This document shows, one piece after another, positions 45,797 through 54,633 of a DNA stretch of 54,633 nucleotides. Numbering within the stretch: the first letter of the stretch is position 1; the number at the start of each line of letters is the position of its first letter. This DNA comes from Sulfurimonas crateris. Lineage in GTDB: Bacteria > Campylobacterota > Campylobacteria > Campylobacterales > Sulfurimonadaceae. The notes beneath the pieces are model-generated. The model did no database searches and was not told where the DNA came from. It saw nothing but the letters and a program-made list of their open reading frames with translations. The DNA is taken from NCBI GenBank assembly GCA_945870785.1, contig CAMBTK010000006.1:1-54633 (forward strand). Direction: 5' to 3'. The position numbers and the translations under genes are program-made.

Positions 45797-46069
45797 ATGC
45801 AGACTATACAACTACAAGTAGATAATAGTAAACTTGAAACTTTTTTAACCCTTATCAGTAATCTTAAAGACGGTATGGTAAAAAATCTAACGGTAATGCC
45901 AAGTGATGAGCTAGATAAAGAGACAAAAACATATATGCAAACAAAACAGTTTGAAAAAGATAAAGCTTATTTTCAAAAATGTTTAGACGATATAGAAAAC
46001 GGAAAAACGAAAACTCTATCTCATGATGAAGTGTGGAACTGCATAGATAAACATACTCAAGCTTCATAA
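45797..46069 (+). CDS. Antitoxin of a ParE/RelE-type pair
   Basis: A 90-residue, mostly helical acidic protein with a central MPSDELDKETKTYMQT and a C-terminal SHDEVWNCIDKH, resembling small antitoxins paired with RelE/ParE-fold toxins. It is followed immediately by a short toxin-like gene whose ATG overlaps its stop codon (TAATG). TATAAT at 45768-45773 could be its -10 box. Confidence 0.72.
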   Translation: MQTIQLQVDNSKLETFLTLISNLKDGMVKNLTVMPSDELDKETKTYMQTKQFEKDKAYFQKCLDDIENGKTKTLSHDEVWNCIDKHTQAS

Positions 46070-46323
46070 TGAATATAGTTTATGAACCAAAGTTTATAAA
46101 TAAATTTAATGATATTTGGAGTTTTATAGCTCTTGATAGTAAGAATAAAGCTGATAATTTTAAATCTGAAATAAAATTAAAAATAGAAAATTTAGAAAAT
46201 ATGCTTTTTAGATGTAAAAAGTCTATATATTTTGAGAATGATAATATAAGAGTATTTCAAGGCTATACCATAACATATGAAATTGAGCAAACAGAGATAA
46301 AAGTTTTAAAAATCTTTAAATGA
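46069..46323 (+). CDS. ParE/RelE-like toxin
   Basis: An 84-residue protein of the RelE/ParE fold, beginning NIVYEPKFINKFNDIWSFI, with a helical stretch and a C-terminal strand pair (RVFQGYTITYEIEQTEIKVLKIFK). It is translationally coupled to the antitoxin gene upstream. Target (ribosome/mRNA or gyrase) cannot be told from sequence. Confidence 0.75.
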   Translation: MNIVYEPKFINKFNDIWSFIALDSKNKADNFKSEIKLKIENLENMLFRCKKSIYFENDNIRVFQGYTITYEIEQTEIKVLKIFK

Positions 46324-46431
46324 CAAGATAAATCTAATTATTATGATTTACGCAGTCGTTTTTACACTCTCATTTTTATCAGAAAAATCAAACTTTCAAC
46401 ATATTCTAGTTTATCATCCCAAAGAGCAAGG

Positions 46432-48594
46432 CTAAACAACCATCAAATCGGTTGGACGACCAAAGTAGTAACCTTGGAATTCGTCCACTCCATACTCTTT
46501 AAGTAGTTCAAATATTTCCTTGGTTTCAACATACTCTGCAACTGTTGTTATTCCTAACTCTTTTGCAAATCTAACTATACTTTGAACCAAAATTTTTGAG
46601 TTATTATTGGTTAATATATCTTTTATAAGTGAACCATCTATCTTTAAGTAGTCAGGTTTTATCTGCAAGATATGCGCATAGTTTGCGTAACCGCTTCCAA
46701 AATCATCAATCGCAATTAAGATACCTATATCTCTTAATCTTTTTACTACCTCTAAAAGTCTCTCAAAATTCTCAACACCCTCATGCTCTGTTATTTCTAC
46801 TACAACTCTCTTTGGCGATTCAAACTTCTCTATACCGCTCATAAGAGCATCTATGATAGATGGATTAAAAAAATCATTTGGTAAAAAATTTACAGAAATC
46901 TTCTCGCTTCTCGTAGCAAAGAAGTTAAGACTCTGTTCTAACATCTCTTTTGCAATTTTTATATACAAGCCATTATTCATCGAGACCTCTAAAAATTCTG
47001 AAGGAGGGAGTATATTTTTTTTACCATTATCAAACTCTACTATTCTAACAAGAGCCTCATACTTCACAATAGTTCCTTTATCATCTGTAATTGGCTGGAA
47101 AAATGGAACTACATTTTTATGTTCAAGTGCATATTTGATGGTTTTTTTTATGTTTAAAATTGCGTGTGAAGACTCTTTTGTATCAACATTTTTTGAATAT
47201 ACCATATAACTCAAAGAGTTCTTTTTGGCTTTTTTGAGTGCCATTTGAGCATCTTCTAAAGAGTGCGCGTGATCAAACGCTATGCCAGAATATATCTCAA
47301 CTCCAATAATCTCATCTACTCCATAAATAGATATTTTTAACGAGTGAATCTTAGCGTGAAGCTTTTGCGTAAGTTTCAAGTAGCTTCTATTGTCAAAATT
47401 TTCTTCATTTTTCAAAAGCACATACTCATCAGATGAGATTCTATATGCCTCAAGACCATGCTCTTTTGCAAACTCTTTAAAAGAGTGCGCTACTTGAATC
47501 AGAGTCTCATTTCCAGCACTTACACCATAAAGCTCATTTAAAAGACTAAACTCTTTTATGTTGCTAAGAATTAGTACTTTGCTATTTGCAGAAGATAGAG
47601 CATCATCTAGCGCATGTCTGTTTTTTAGATTTGTTAAATGGTCTGTATAAATCTGTTTTGAAAAGTATTTCAATATTTTATTGAAACCAAAATGCAATAC
47701 TGCAACAAGAATAATCATCATAAAAGCTATCATAAAAAAGAGCATATATATAAACTTTGTATTTTTATCCGCAATCTCTTTGATATCAAAACCAACAATT
47801 AAATAGCCAAGATTTTCTGAGAGATGGTTTTTAAGTGATATATTCATACTTACTTTATATAAGCTCTCACTTCTGTTGCTATCCATAAAGTATTTTTTCA
47901 AATTTTGTATATTATCGATTAACACATGTTCATCATCTATCTCTACTATCTCTTCTCTAGAGATAACATCAAGCAATTTTTTATCAATAGCAATACCTAA
48001 CTCCGTCTTAAAAACAGAATTTATCTCATGTAAAAAATACTCTGGTGAAATTCCAAGTTCTACATTTGCTACATATTTTTCATTGTAAAATATTGGTCTT
48101 GTTATGCGATATGTCATCTCAAACCTACCAACTTCAAAACCATCAAATGAGTGTCTAAAGAAATTTGTATCGGCTATGAGCTTTCTTTTTTCACTCATCT
48201 TATCCCCAAAAAATTCAGGCTTATGAGCACGATAAAGTGTTATGCCATCTTCTGAGCGAAAGGTTAAAATATTTACAGCTTTTTTGCTCTGTTTTAATTT
48301 TTTATAATACGGAGATACGATAGCGTCTATGGTTTTATAATCATTTTCTGATATTGCCCTTGATAATCCTTCACTCATAAGGAGTTCATCCAATCTTATA
48401 TCTAAATCTATTTTTTCATCTTTTAGATTGATTTCAAAGAGCCTCTGTGTTGAGCCTGCCATTCTCTCAAACTCACTGTTTATCGATTTTTTAAGTTGAT
48501 AATTTAAGAACAGATAGACAATCAAGGAGGATAAAAGCAGGATAAAGAGTGTTAGTATAAGTGTATTTCGTTTAGTCATATTTGGTGTATTCAT
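46432..48594 (-). CDS. Membrane GGDEF/EAL protein, probably a c-di-GMP phosphodiesterase
   Basis: A 720-residue protein: first membrane segment (about 11-31), periplasmic sensor domain (about 32-275), second membrane segment (about 278-302), GGDEF-like domain (about 318-470) and EAL domain (about 475-720). The GGDEF loop is degenerate, reading SSDEY in RISSDEYVLL, so cyclase activity is unlikely. The EAL domain keeps YEALVRI, the Glu of EITEHEG, DDFGSGYANY, KIDGSLIKD and QGYYFGRP, so c-di-GMP hydrolysis is expected. An ATG 15 nt downstream is an alternative start. Confidence 0.92.
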   Translation of the reverse strand: MNTPNMTKRNTLILTLFILLLSSLIVYLFLNYQLKKSINSEFERMAGSTQRLFEINLKDEKIDLDIRLDELLMSEGLSRAISENDYKTIDAIVSPYYKKLKQSKKAVNILTFRSEDGITLYRAHKPEFFGDKMSEKRKLIADTNFFRHSFDGFEVGRFEMTYRITRPIFYNEKYVANVELGISPEYFLHEINSVFKTELGIAIDKKLLDVISREEIVEIDDEHVLIDNIQNLKKYFMDSNRSESLYKVSMNISLKNHLSENLGYLIVGFDIKEIADKNTKFIYMLFFMIAFMMIILVAVLHFGFNKILKYFSKQIYTDHLTNLKNRHALDDALSSANSKVLILSNIKEFSLLNELYGVSAGNETLIQVAHSFKEFAKEHGLEAYRISSDEYVLLKNEENFDNRSYLKLTQKLHAKIHSLKISIYGVDEIIGVEIYSGIAFDHAHSLEDAQMALKKAKKNSLSYMVYSKNVDTKESSHAILNIKKTIKYALEHKNVVPFFQPITDDKGTIVKYEALVRIVEFDNGKKNILPPSEFLEVSMNNGLYIKIAKEMLEQSLNFFATRSEKISVNFLPNDFFNPSIIDALMSGIEKFESPKRVVVEITEHEGVENFERLLEVVKRLRDIGILIAIDDFGSGYANYAHILQIKPDYLKIDGSLIKDILTNNNSKILVQSIVRFAKELGITTVAEYVETKEIFELLKEYGVDEFQGYYFGRPTDLMVV

Positions 48595-48646
48595 AAAATA
48601 ATATTCTTTGCTGTTTAAAATGTCCTTGAATTATATAACTTTTATC

Positions 48647-49975
48647 TTAAATCTTTGTCTCTAACCATTTTCTTTTCTTATAAATATAGACGTAAATCAA
48701 CCCTTTTATCAGAGTTTCTACATTCATAATAATAAATATAGCAACGATTCCGTATCCCATTTTATAAGCTATATATGATGGGATTACTCTAAAAATCCAA
48801 AGAGAGGCAACACTTATCTTTAGTGTTATCTTTGTAGCCCCAGCACCTCTTAGTGCTCCCGAATATACAAACATAATTGCAAGAGGGATTTGAGCAAGAC
48901 CTACAAAGATAAGATAGTAAGATGCAACCGCTACTGTCTGTGCATCTTGTGTGAAAAAACCAACCAAAAATTCTGGAAATGTTATAAGAAAAAAGCCGAC
49001 AAAACCCATAAATATATATGCGACTCTTCCGCTGATAATGCCCATGTTATAGGCCTTTTCTCTATTGTTTGCACCCAAACTCTGCCCTACTAAAGCAGTA
49101 GCCGCTATGGCAAACCCAAACCCTGGCATAAAAGCAATCCCCTCTATGCGAAGTCCTACTTGATACCCCGCTAACTCTGCTGTTCCATACGCTGCAATGA
49201 TAGATACAAAAAACAGAAATGAGATACTAGATATTCCACGCTCTAGTGCCGCGCTCCAACCAACATGCCAAACTCTGATGATGTCTTTTGTGCGAATGAT
49301 AGGGATGATATTTAGTTTTGAGTATGGTTTTTTTAGAAGTATGTAGTACGCAATAATGTTAAAACAGTAGGCGATAAGCGTAGCATAAGCTGCCCCTTCA
49401 ATCCCCATCGCATCAAAACCGTAATGACCAAAAATAAAAACATAATTTAAAGCGGCGTTAATTACGGCTGAGATTAGCTTTATATAGAGTGAGTTTTTTG
49501 TATCTCCCGCTGCGGAGAGTGCATTGTAGAGAAGTGTATCTATAAATATTACAACAATTCCAAGTGAGAGTACCTTAAAATAGAGCGCTCCAAGCTCTAC
49601 AACATCGCCCTGCGCACCCATAATAATGTAGAGATATTTACTTCCAAAGTACCCGCCTATTGTTACAAAGATAGATAAGATAGAAGCAACAATAATGAGT
49701 GAGTAGAGAAGCGAAGAAGCTCTTTTCTTTCTCCCCTGCCCTATAAAGCGTGATATTAGAGCATTTCCGCCAACAACATAGAGAGTCATCAAAACATTTA
49801 TAACCATCATAAACTGCATACTCATACCAACAGCCGCCAAAGCTGAGACGCTAATCATCCCGACCATAAGCATATCTATGAGAATTTGTAAAATATCTAC
49901 TAGGTGTTTAAGTGCGGCGGGAACTGCGATGGAGAGTACTTTGCGGGTATCTTTAGAGACTACTCTTGAAAAAAT
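48647..49975 (-). CDS. MATE-family efflux transporter, apparent non-canonical start
   Basis: About 442 residues with twelve predicted membrane segments in two related halves, as in MATE/NorM drug or cation antiporters. The first ATG (49871-49873) would cut into membrane segment 1, but the frame continues upstream with the family-typical TRKVLSIAVPAALKHLVDIL. That extension contains no ATG, GTG or TTG. An ATT at 49973-49975, with AGAGG about 7 nt upstream, is the best candidate start and overlaps the preceding gene by 16 nt. Substrate unknown. Confidence 0.85.
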   Translation of the reverse strand: MFSRVVSKDTRKVLSIAVPAALKHLVDILQILIDMLMVGMISVSALAAVGMSMQFMMVINVLMTLYVVGGNALISRFIGQGRKKRASSLLYSLIIVASILSIFVTIGGYFGSKYLYIIMGAQGDVVELGALYFKVLSLGIVVIFIDTLLYNALSAAGDTKNSLYIKLISAVINAALNYVFIFGHYGFDAMGIEGAAYATLIAYCFNIIAYYILLKKPYSKLNIIPIIRTKDIIRVWHVGWSAALERGISSISFLFFVSIIAAYGTAELAGYQVGLRIEGIAFMPGFGFAIAATALVGQSLGANNREKAYNMGIISGRVAYIFMGFVGFFLITFPEFLVGFFTQDAQTVAVASYYLIFVGLAQIPLAIMFVYSGALRGAGATKITLKISVASLWIFRVIPSYIAYKMGYGIVAIFIIMNVETLIKGLIYVYIYKKRKWLETKI

Positions 49976-50241
49976 TGTGATACCTCTTGCATAGCGATTA
50001 TTAGCTCTTGTTTTGTTTTAAACTCTAAAATTTTTTTATCTTTTTCATCTTGATGCAGTGGAGTAAAATCAAAAACAAGTACATATGAGAGTACCTTTAC
50101 TTTATCGCCATAAAGTTCCACCCACTCAAGGCTCATCTCTGCGCTCTCGCCATTTAGTTCAACTACAACAGCTGGATAGAGTCGTATAAGCTTACTCAAG
50201 TCAATCTCACCAACAGTTGAGTGATAAATCATGTTTTTCAT
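49960..50241 (-). CDS. Small protein, unknown function
   Basis: A 93-residue soluble protein with no recognised domain and no cysteines. It begins KNMIYHSTVGEIDLSKL and ends with a short amphipathic helix. Its last 16 nt overlap the probable start of the MATE gene, so the two are co-transcribed. Coding character is good, but nothing in the sequence or context reveals the function. Confidence 0.7.
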   Translation of the reverse strand: MKNMIYHSTVGEIDLSKLIRLYPAVVVELNGESAEMSLEWVELYGDKVKVLSYVLVFDFTPLHQDEKDKKILEFKTKQELIIAMQEVSQFFQE

Positions 50242-50404
50242 ATTAAAAACTTCTATAAATTTATTTTTCGTATGGTAGCTAAGAGGAGTTGATTATTGGC
50301 TTATCTATACAAAACTGATAAAACAAAAAGTTTAAATTCCACAAATATTTCACAAATATACGCAATAATGCAACTATATTTTTTTATATAAGGGTACTTT
50401 TTTT

Positions 50405-51655
50405 ATGAGTAAATTTTTATCTCTCTTTTTAGCTCTTTTTCTCTTAAGTTTACAGGCACAGACACTCACTATTGAGAGCTGTATTGAAAAATCTTTGCAG
50501 AATCATCCAGACATTAAAAAGCTCTCTTTAGGGTTAGCGCAGAGTGCTTACGCTGTTGATGTAGCAAAGGCTGACTACTTGCCTCAAGTAACTCTGAGTG
50601 CAGATTATAATCCTCACAACACTTTTGTTATGCCACAAAATGGCTCTTTTAACACCATAACAGACGATAGTTGGCAAGTTGGAGGCGTGATAAATCAGAA
50701 GATATATGACTTCTCAAAAACTGACTCAACTATAAAAGCGAATGAAAAGGGTGAAAAAATAGCCTCACTTTCACTAAAAGATGCTGCGTCTCTTCTTAGC
50801 TATAACATCAAAAACATCTACAACTTAGCACTATTTCAAACTAAAGCCCTACAAACAAGAGAAAAAGATTATCAGACAAAAGAGGAACTATACAAACAAG
50901 CAAAAGCACTTGTGCGTGAGGGCTTAAAGACTCAAGCAGATGAGATGAGTATGCTCAGTGCTCTTTATGGCGCTGAGGATGCAAGAGCGCAAAGCAGAGC
51001 AGAACTACATAAGGCTCTCACAACGCTCTCTTTATATATGGGCGAAGATGTGCCCTTTGATGTGACTCTTATCGATGAGTTTGTAGAGCAAAAAGATGAC
51101 TTTAAGAGCACAAGCGAAGATGCTATAAGAAAAAACTATGCTCTATCTAGTGCGCAAGAACAAATCAGTAAAGATTCACTTCTCTACAAAGCTGCTAAAG
51201 CCCAAAATTACGGCTCAATTGATGCGATTGCATCTTATTCGCATCAAAGCACTCTTAACGAGTATGACACCTCAATGGTTGGCATTGGGATAAAGATACC
51301 GCTTTACAGTGGGGGAAGAATATCTTCGTTAGAGCAAATCTCTCGCATAGATATTGAGATGGCAAAAGAGTCATACAACACAAAAAAACTTCAACTCAAG
51401 GAGGAGATTGAAACTCTTCTAATAGATTTGCAAAGATTTCACTACACGACCAAAGCTAAAGAGGCACTCATAGATTCCACAGAGGCTACAAAAACTATAG
51501 TTGAAGCCAGATACAAAGAGGGTCTCTCCACATATATAGAAGTTTTAGATGCTTCATCGCTAAATTTACAAGCTACACTTGGGCTCTTAGAGTCAAAGTT
51601 CGCTATACGAAAAATCATAGATAGATTAGAATACTTAAGAGGAGAAAAAGAGTGA
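50405..51655 (+). CDS. TolC-family outer-membrane efflux protein
   Basis: A 416-residue exported protein (signal peptide about 1-18), largely helical with two related halves, opening LTIESCIEKSLQNHPDIKKL and with the repeated GIGIKIPLYSGGRIS strand region of TolC relatives. It forms the outer-membrane channel of a tripartite exporter with the adaptor, permease and ATPase encoded next. The gene overlaps the adaptor by 4 nt. A Shine-Dalgarno AAGGG lies 10 nt before the ATG. Confidence 0.93.
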   Translation: MSKFLSLFLALFLLSLQAQTLTIESCIEKSLQNHPDIKKLSLGLAQSAYAVDVAKADYLPQVTLSADYNPHNTFVMPQNGSFNTITDDSWQVGGVINQKIYDFSKTDSTIKANEKGEKIASLSLKDAASLLSYNIKNIYNLALFQTKALQTREKDYQTKEELYKQAKALVREGLKTQADEMSMLSALYGAEDARAQSRAELHKALTTLSLYMGEDVPFDVTLIDEFVEQKDDFKSTSEDAIRKNYALSSAQEQISKDSLLYKAAKAQNYGSIDAIASYSHQSTLNEYDTSMVGIGIKIPLYSGGRISSLEQISRIDIEMAKESYNTKKLQLKEEIETLLIDLQRFHYTTKAKEALIDSTEATKTIVEARYKEGLSTYIEVLDASSLNLQATLGLLESKFAIRKIIDRLEYLRGEKE

Positions 51656-52797
51656 AAAGTTACTTAAAATATATAACAGTTGGGCTTATTATCGCAGTTG
51701 GAGGAGCTATTTTTTACAACAAAGTTTATGTTGTAAAATCAACTTTTGCAACAATAAAGCCAACAAAAGGGGATTTGGTTGTAAATATTCGTGGCATTGG
51801 AAATGTAGACGCTAAGAACATCTACAACATCACAGCACAAAGCGGGGGAAAGATAAATGAAATCTTTTATGATGAGGGAGATGAAGTAAAAAAAGGAGAT
51901 TTACTTCTTAGTATAGATGCCGTTGATATGCCTCTTTTAGTAGACGAAGCAAAAGCTTCCCTTTCAAAAGCTGGGCATGAGGCTAAGTCCGCAAAAGAGA
52001 CTAAAGAGGCTCTTGAGGCACAAAGGATGCTCCTAGAATCAACTCATCAAAGATATAAAAAACTCTTAGAGCAGAAGTTTCTCTCCCAAGCAGAGTACGA
52101 TAAAGCAAAGAGCGACTTGGACAATATAGACGCGCAGATAGCCTCTTCAAAGGCAAAAATCGCCTCAGCTCTCTCTGAAGAGTTACGTCTGAAAAAAAGC
52201 ATAGAAGCGTTAGGAGAAAAGCTCCAAAGATTTAAAATCTACTCGCCGATTGATGGATATATAATCTCAAAAGATGCAGAACTTGCATCTTATGTTCTAC
52301 CCTCTTCTACTATTTTTAAAATCGTTGATCCAAAAACGTTATGGGTTCGTGCTAATGTTGATGAGAGAGTTGCTTCAGAGTTGAAAGTCGGACTCAAGGC
52401 GACGATTAGACTAAGATCTAAACCAAATGAAAATATCCCTGCAACGCTTCAAAGAGTAGTAGCCATGAGTAACGCTGTAACTTTGGAGAGAGAGATAAAT
52501 GTCGGTTTTGATGTTACCCCCAAAGAGTTTTATATAAATGAACAAGCAGAGGTAAGCGTAGAGGTTGCAACCTATAAAGATGCTATAAAAATACCATCAA
52601 AACTGCTTAGAACATATAAAGAAAAAAGGGGTGTTTGGGTAGCTGAGGGCGAAAATGCTCAATTTAAACCTATAGAGATTTTGGCGCAAAGTGATGAAGA
52701 GGTTGCAATTTCTTTGGGAATTGATGCACAAACAACTCTTCTTGTATTAGAAGAAAACAAAAAACCTCTAAGCGATGGAATGAAGATTTTTAGATGA
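51652..52797 (+). CDS. HlyD-family periplasmic adaptor (DevB/MacA-like)
   Basis: A 381-residue protein with one N-terminal membrane segment (about 8-24), a biotinyl-lipoyl-like half (SGGKINEIFYDEGDEVKKGDLLL), a coiled-coil hairpin (about 105-180), the second lipoyl half (FKIYSPIDGYIISKDAE) and a beta-barrel domain. It bridges the inner-membrane ABC complex and the TolC channel. Starts with GTG overlapping the TGA of the TolC gene (GTGA). Confidence 0.93.
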   Translation: MKSYLKYITVGLIIAVGGAIFYNKVYVVKSTFATIKPTKGDLVVNIRGIGNVDAKNIYNITAQSGGKINEIFYDEGDEVKKGDLLLSIDAVDMPLLVDEAKASLSKAGHEAKSAKETKEALEAQRMLLESTHQRYKKLLEQKFLSQAEYDKAKSDLDNIDAQIASSKAKIASALSEELRLKKSIEALGEKLQRFKIYSPIDGYIISKDAELASYVLPSSTIFKIVDPKTLWVRANVDERVASELKVGLKATIRLRSKPNENIPATLQRVVAMSNAVTLEREINVGFDVTPKEFYINEQAEVSVEVATYKDAIKIPSKLLRTYKEKRGVWVAEGENAQFKPIEILAQSDEEVAISLGIDAQTTLLVLEENKKPLSDGMKIFR

Positions 52798-53939
52798 TAG
52801 ATTTAGCGGCAAAAGACATTAAACACACCCTTGGCAAGTTTTTAGTAACTGCTATGGGTGTTGGTATGTTGCTTGGAATTGTTCTCATTATGATTGGTGT
52901 TTATCGTGGAATGATGGCTGATGCGGAGATTTTACTCGATGACATTAAAGCTGATTTGTGGATAGTTCAAGAGGACACGCTAGGACCATTTGCAGAATCT
53001 TCAAGAGTATATAAAGATATGAGAGAGACTATCTATGTTATGCAAGGCATTGAGAAAAGCGAAGCCATGACATTTCAAAATATCCAGTTACCTCATCGTA
53101 AAAAACCAGTTCGTGTTGTAGCTGTCGGATACGATATATATGGCTCAATCAACCCAATAAATGAAGCAAGATTAATAGCTGGGCGAGTTTTAGAACATGA
53201 GCATTATGAGATAGTTGTAACTGATAAAACAGGATTTGAGTTAGGTGAGATAATCAAGCTAGGCAGAAATGATTATACTGTTGTTGGAATCACGCATAGT
53301 ACGGTCTCAAACGGTGGAGACCCACTTGTCTATCTAAACCTAAAAGATGCGCAAGAACTTCAGTTTTTATACTCAAACAAAGAGATTCAAAACGCTGCGG
53401 CAAGAGGGGTGAAAAACTCAGAATCTGATATGGTAAACACAATTATCGCAAGAGTAAAAAGTGGTTACGATATAGAAGAAGTAGCAGCAGAGATAAGAAA
53501 ATGGCAACATAAAAGTGTATATAGTGCAAACGACCAAAAAGAGATACTTACAAAAAATCTTATTGAGAAATCATCAAAACAGATAGGGCTCTTTACCGCT
53601 ATTTTAGTTGTAGTCTCTACCATCATAATCGCGCTTATCATCTACACAATGACACTAGAGAAGATGAAAGAGATAGCCATTATGAAGCTTATGGGACTAC
53701 CAAATAGCCTCATTATCTCCATGATTGTAAAAGAGACTCTACTTCTTGGAGTTTTTGCATTTATATTTGGAAATATCTTTGCTCTTCTTACTTACGATAA
53801 GTTTCCAAAGAGAATCGTGCTTGAGATTCCAGATGCGTGGATGCTCTTTGGTGTCATCATCATAGCCTCTATCCTAGCCTCTTTTGTGGGTGTTAAAAAA
53901 GTTATCAGCGCAGACCCTTCATCTGCAATAGGAGGATGA
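52794..53939 (+). CDS. FtsX-like ABC exporter permease (DevC/MacB type)
   Basis: A 381-residue permease with one N-terminal membrane segment, a large periplasmic domain (about 50-255) and three C-terminal segments; EIAIMKLMGLPNSLI is the usual FtsX line. The pattern resembles DevC, the permease of cyanobacterial glycolipid exporters, and MacB. It overlaps the adaptor gene by 4 nt (ATGA) and is 1 nt from the ATPase gene, so all four form one operon. Substrate unknown; export of a lipid or peptide is the family norm. Confidence 0.9.
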   Translation: MIDLAAKDIKHTLGKFLVTAMGVGMLLGIVLIMIGVYRGMMADAEILLDDIKADLWIVQEDTLGPFAESSRVYKDMRETIYVMQGIEKSEAMTFQNIQLPHRKKPVRVVAVGYDIYGSINPINEARLIAGRVLEHEHYEIVVTDKTGFELGEIIKLGRNDYTVVGITHSTVSNGGDPLVYLNLKDAQELQFLYSNKEIQNAAARGVKNSESDMVNTIIARVKSGYDIEEVAAEIRKWQHKSVYSANDQKEILTKNLIEKSSKQIGLFTAILVVVSTIIIALIIYTMTLEKMKEIAIMKLMGLPNSLIISMIVKETLLLGVFAFIFGNIFALLTYDKFPKRIVLEIPDAWMLFGVIIIASILASFVGVKKVISADPSSAIGG

Positions 53940-53940
53940 T

Positions 53941-54633
53941 ATGAAAAAAGAGTCAGCGATAAAAATTAAAAATTTAGTCAAAAACTTCGGCAAAGATGAA
54001 AATCTAGTTAAAGTAATAGACAATGCCTCATTTGAGATAAACAAGGGCGAACTCGTAGCTCTCATCGCTCCAAGCGGTGCTGGAAAAACAACACTCTTGA
54101 TGATGATAGGGTGTGTGTTAGAGCCTACTAGCGGAGAGATTTGGCTGGGAGAGGAGATGGTTTATAACAACAAATGGATAGCCAAAGATACGCGCCGTAT
54201 CCGCAGAGAGAAGATAGGTTTTATCTTTCAAGCCCACTATCTTATACCATTTTTAAATGTTATAGAGAACATAACACTTCTTCCACAAACTAACAAAACA
54301 AACAAAAAAGATGCTGATAAAAAAGCGATGGAACTGCTAAAGTACCTTGAGATTGCAGATAAAGCCCATAGTATGCCATCTCAGCTCTCAGGCGGACAAA
54401 ACCAAAGAGTAGCAATTGCTAGAGCTTTAGCTAACAATCCAGAGATTATCTTAGCAGATGAGCCAACAGCCGCACTAGATGCAAAACGATCAATCAGCGT
54501 TATACAAATGCTCAAAAAAATAGCGATTGAGCAAAACGTAGCAATCATCACAGTTACCCATGATGAGAGAATCCTTCCATACTTTGACAAGATTATGAAG
54601 ATAGAAAACAGAAGCATTGTTTTTGAAGAGTTA
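53941..54633 (+). CDS. ABC exporter ATP-binding protein (DevA/LolD type), 3' end cut
   Basis: 231 codons are visible with no stop before the window ends. Walker A PSGAGKTT, Q-loop in GFIFQAHYLIPF, signature LSGGQNQR, Walker B IILADEP followed by TAALDAK, and VTHDE with the switch His identify the ATPase of an FtsX-type exporter. It starts 1 nt after the permease gene with a GGAGG-type ribosome-binding site. The visible part already covers the whole nucleotide-binding domain. Confidence 0.94.
   Translation, partial: MKKESAIKIKNLVKNFGKDENLVKVIDNASFEINKGELVALIAPSGAGKTTLLMMIGCVLEPTSGEIWLGEEMVYNNKWIAKDTRRIRREKIGFIFQAHYLIPFLNVIENITLLPQTNKTNKKDADKKAMELLKYLEIADKAHSMPSQLSGGQNQRVAIARALANNPEIILADEPTAALDAKRSISVIQMLKKIAIEQNVAIITVTHDERILPYFDKIMKIENRSIVFEEL

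Overview
This is an AT-rich, gene-dense stretch of a bacterial chromosome. Gene content points to a Campylobacterota (epsilonproteobacterial) chemolithotroph of the Sulfurimonas type: many small c-type cytochromes, NosL-like proteins, an NnrS-family protein, ArsRS-like two-component pairs, short GpsA and PrmC forms, frequent TTG starts, and short -10 boxes preceded by T-rich DNA. The genus is inferred from overall protein character, not from a marker gene. No rRNA, tRNA, CRISPR array, insertion sequence or prophage was recognised.

Layout. 1-2.1 kb (minus): a cut histidine kinase, its OmpR-type regulator and a pentaheme cytochrome. 2.2-7.4 kb (minus): a tight operon with a tandem NosL-domain protein, a small membrane protein, an FtsX-type permease, its ATPase, a cysteine-bearing membrane protein, a NosL lipoprotein and a Crp/Fnr regulator, which reads as copper/thiol handling for N-oxide respiration. 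7.4-10 kb (minus): DUF4149 protein, PrmC and a Ste24-like M48 protease. 10.1-15.7 kb (plus): patatin, EF-hand protein, then an SHP / diheme cytochrome / cytochrome b561 electron-transfer operon that continues into a Spy/CpxP-like protein and a complete two-component system. 15.7-24.2 kb: GdhA, Dabb protein, SLC13 transporter, a monoheme cytochrome, GpsA, a K+ channel with a free RCK partner, and GatB. 24.3-27.2 kb (plus): beta-barrel, PstS-like protein and diguanylate cyclase. 27.2-34.4 kb (minus): nuclease-like protein, AtpB, TruD, RibF, HigBA, a small membrane protein, palindromic repeats, TlyA and LigA. 34.4-39.3 kb (plus): an operon with Fur-box-like sites encoding an outer-membrane protein, a complete ABC importer and an NnrS-family protein. 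39.3-46.3 kb: an accessory island with a candidate small RNA, a type III restriction-modification system, a PemK/MazF-like gene between two paralogous mini-HTH genes, and a ParE/RelE-type toxin-antitoxin pair. 46.4-54.6 kb: a GGDEF/EAL protein, a MATE transporter, a small unknown protein, and a TolC/HlyD/FtsX/ATPase export operon cut by the window end.

The items I consider most worth follow-up are: the Fur-box-preceded ABC plus NnrS operon; the HTH / MazF-like / HTH module; a candidate small RNA of about 85 nt with a clear promoter and terminator; the NosL/ABC/CPxC operon; and two genes (truD and the MATE transporter) that have no ATG, GTG or TTG start where homology requires one. Both of those have an ATT 16 nt inside the preceding gene, each with an upstream purine-rich ribosome-binding sequence.
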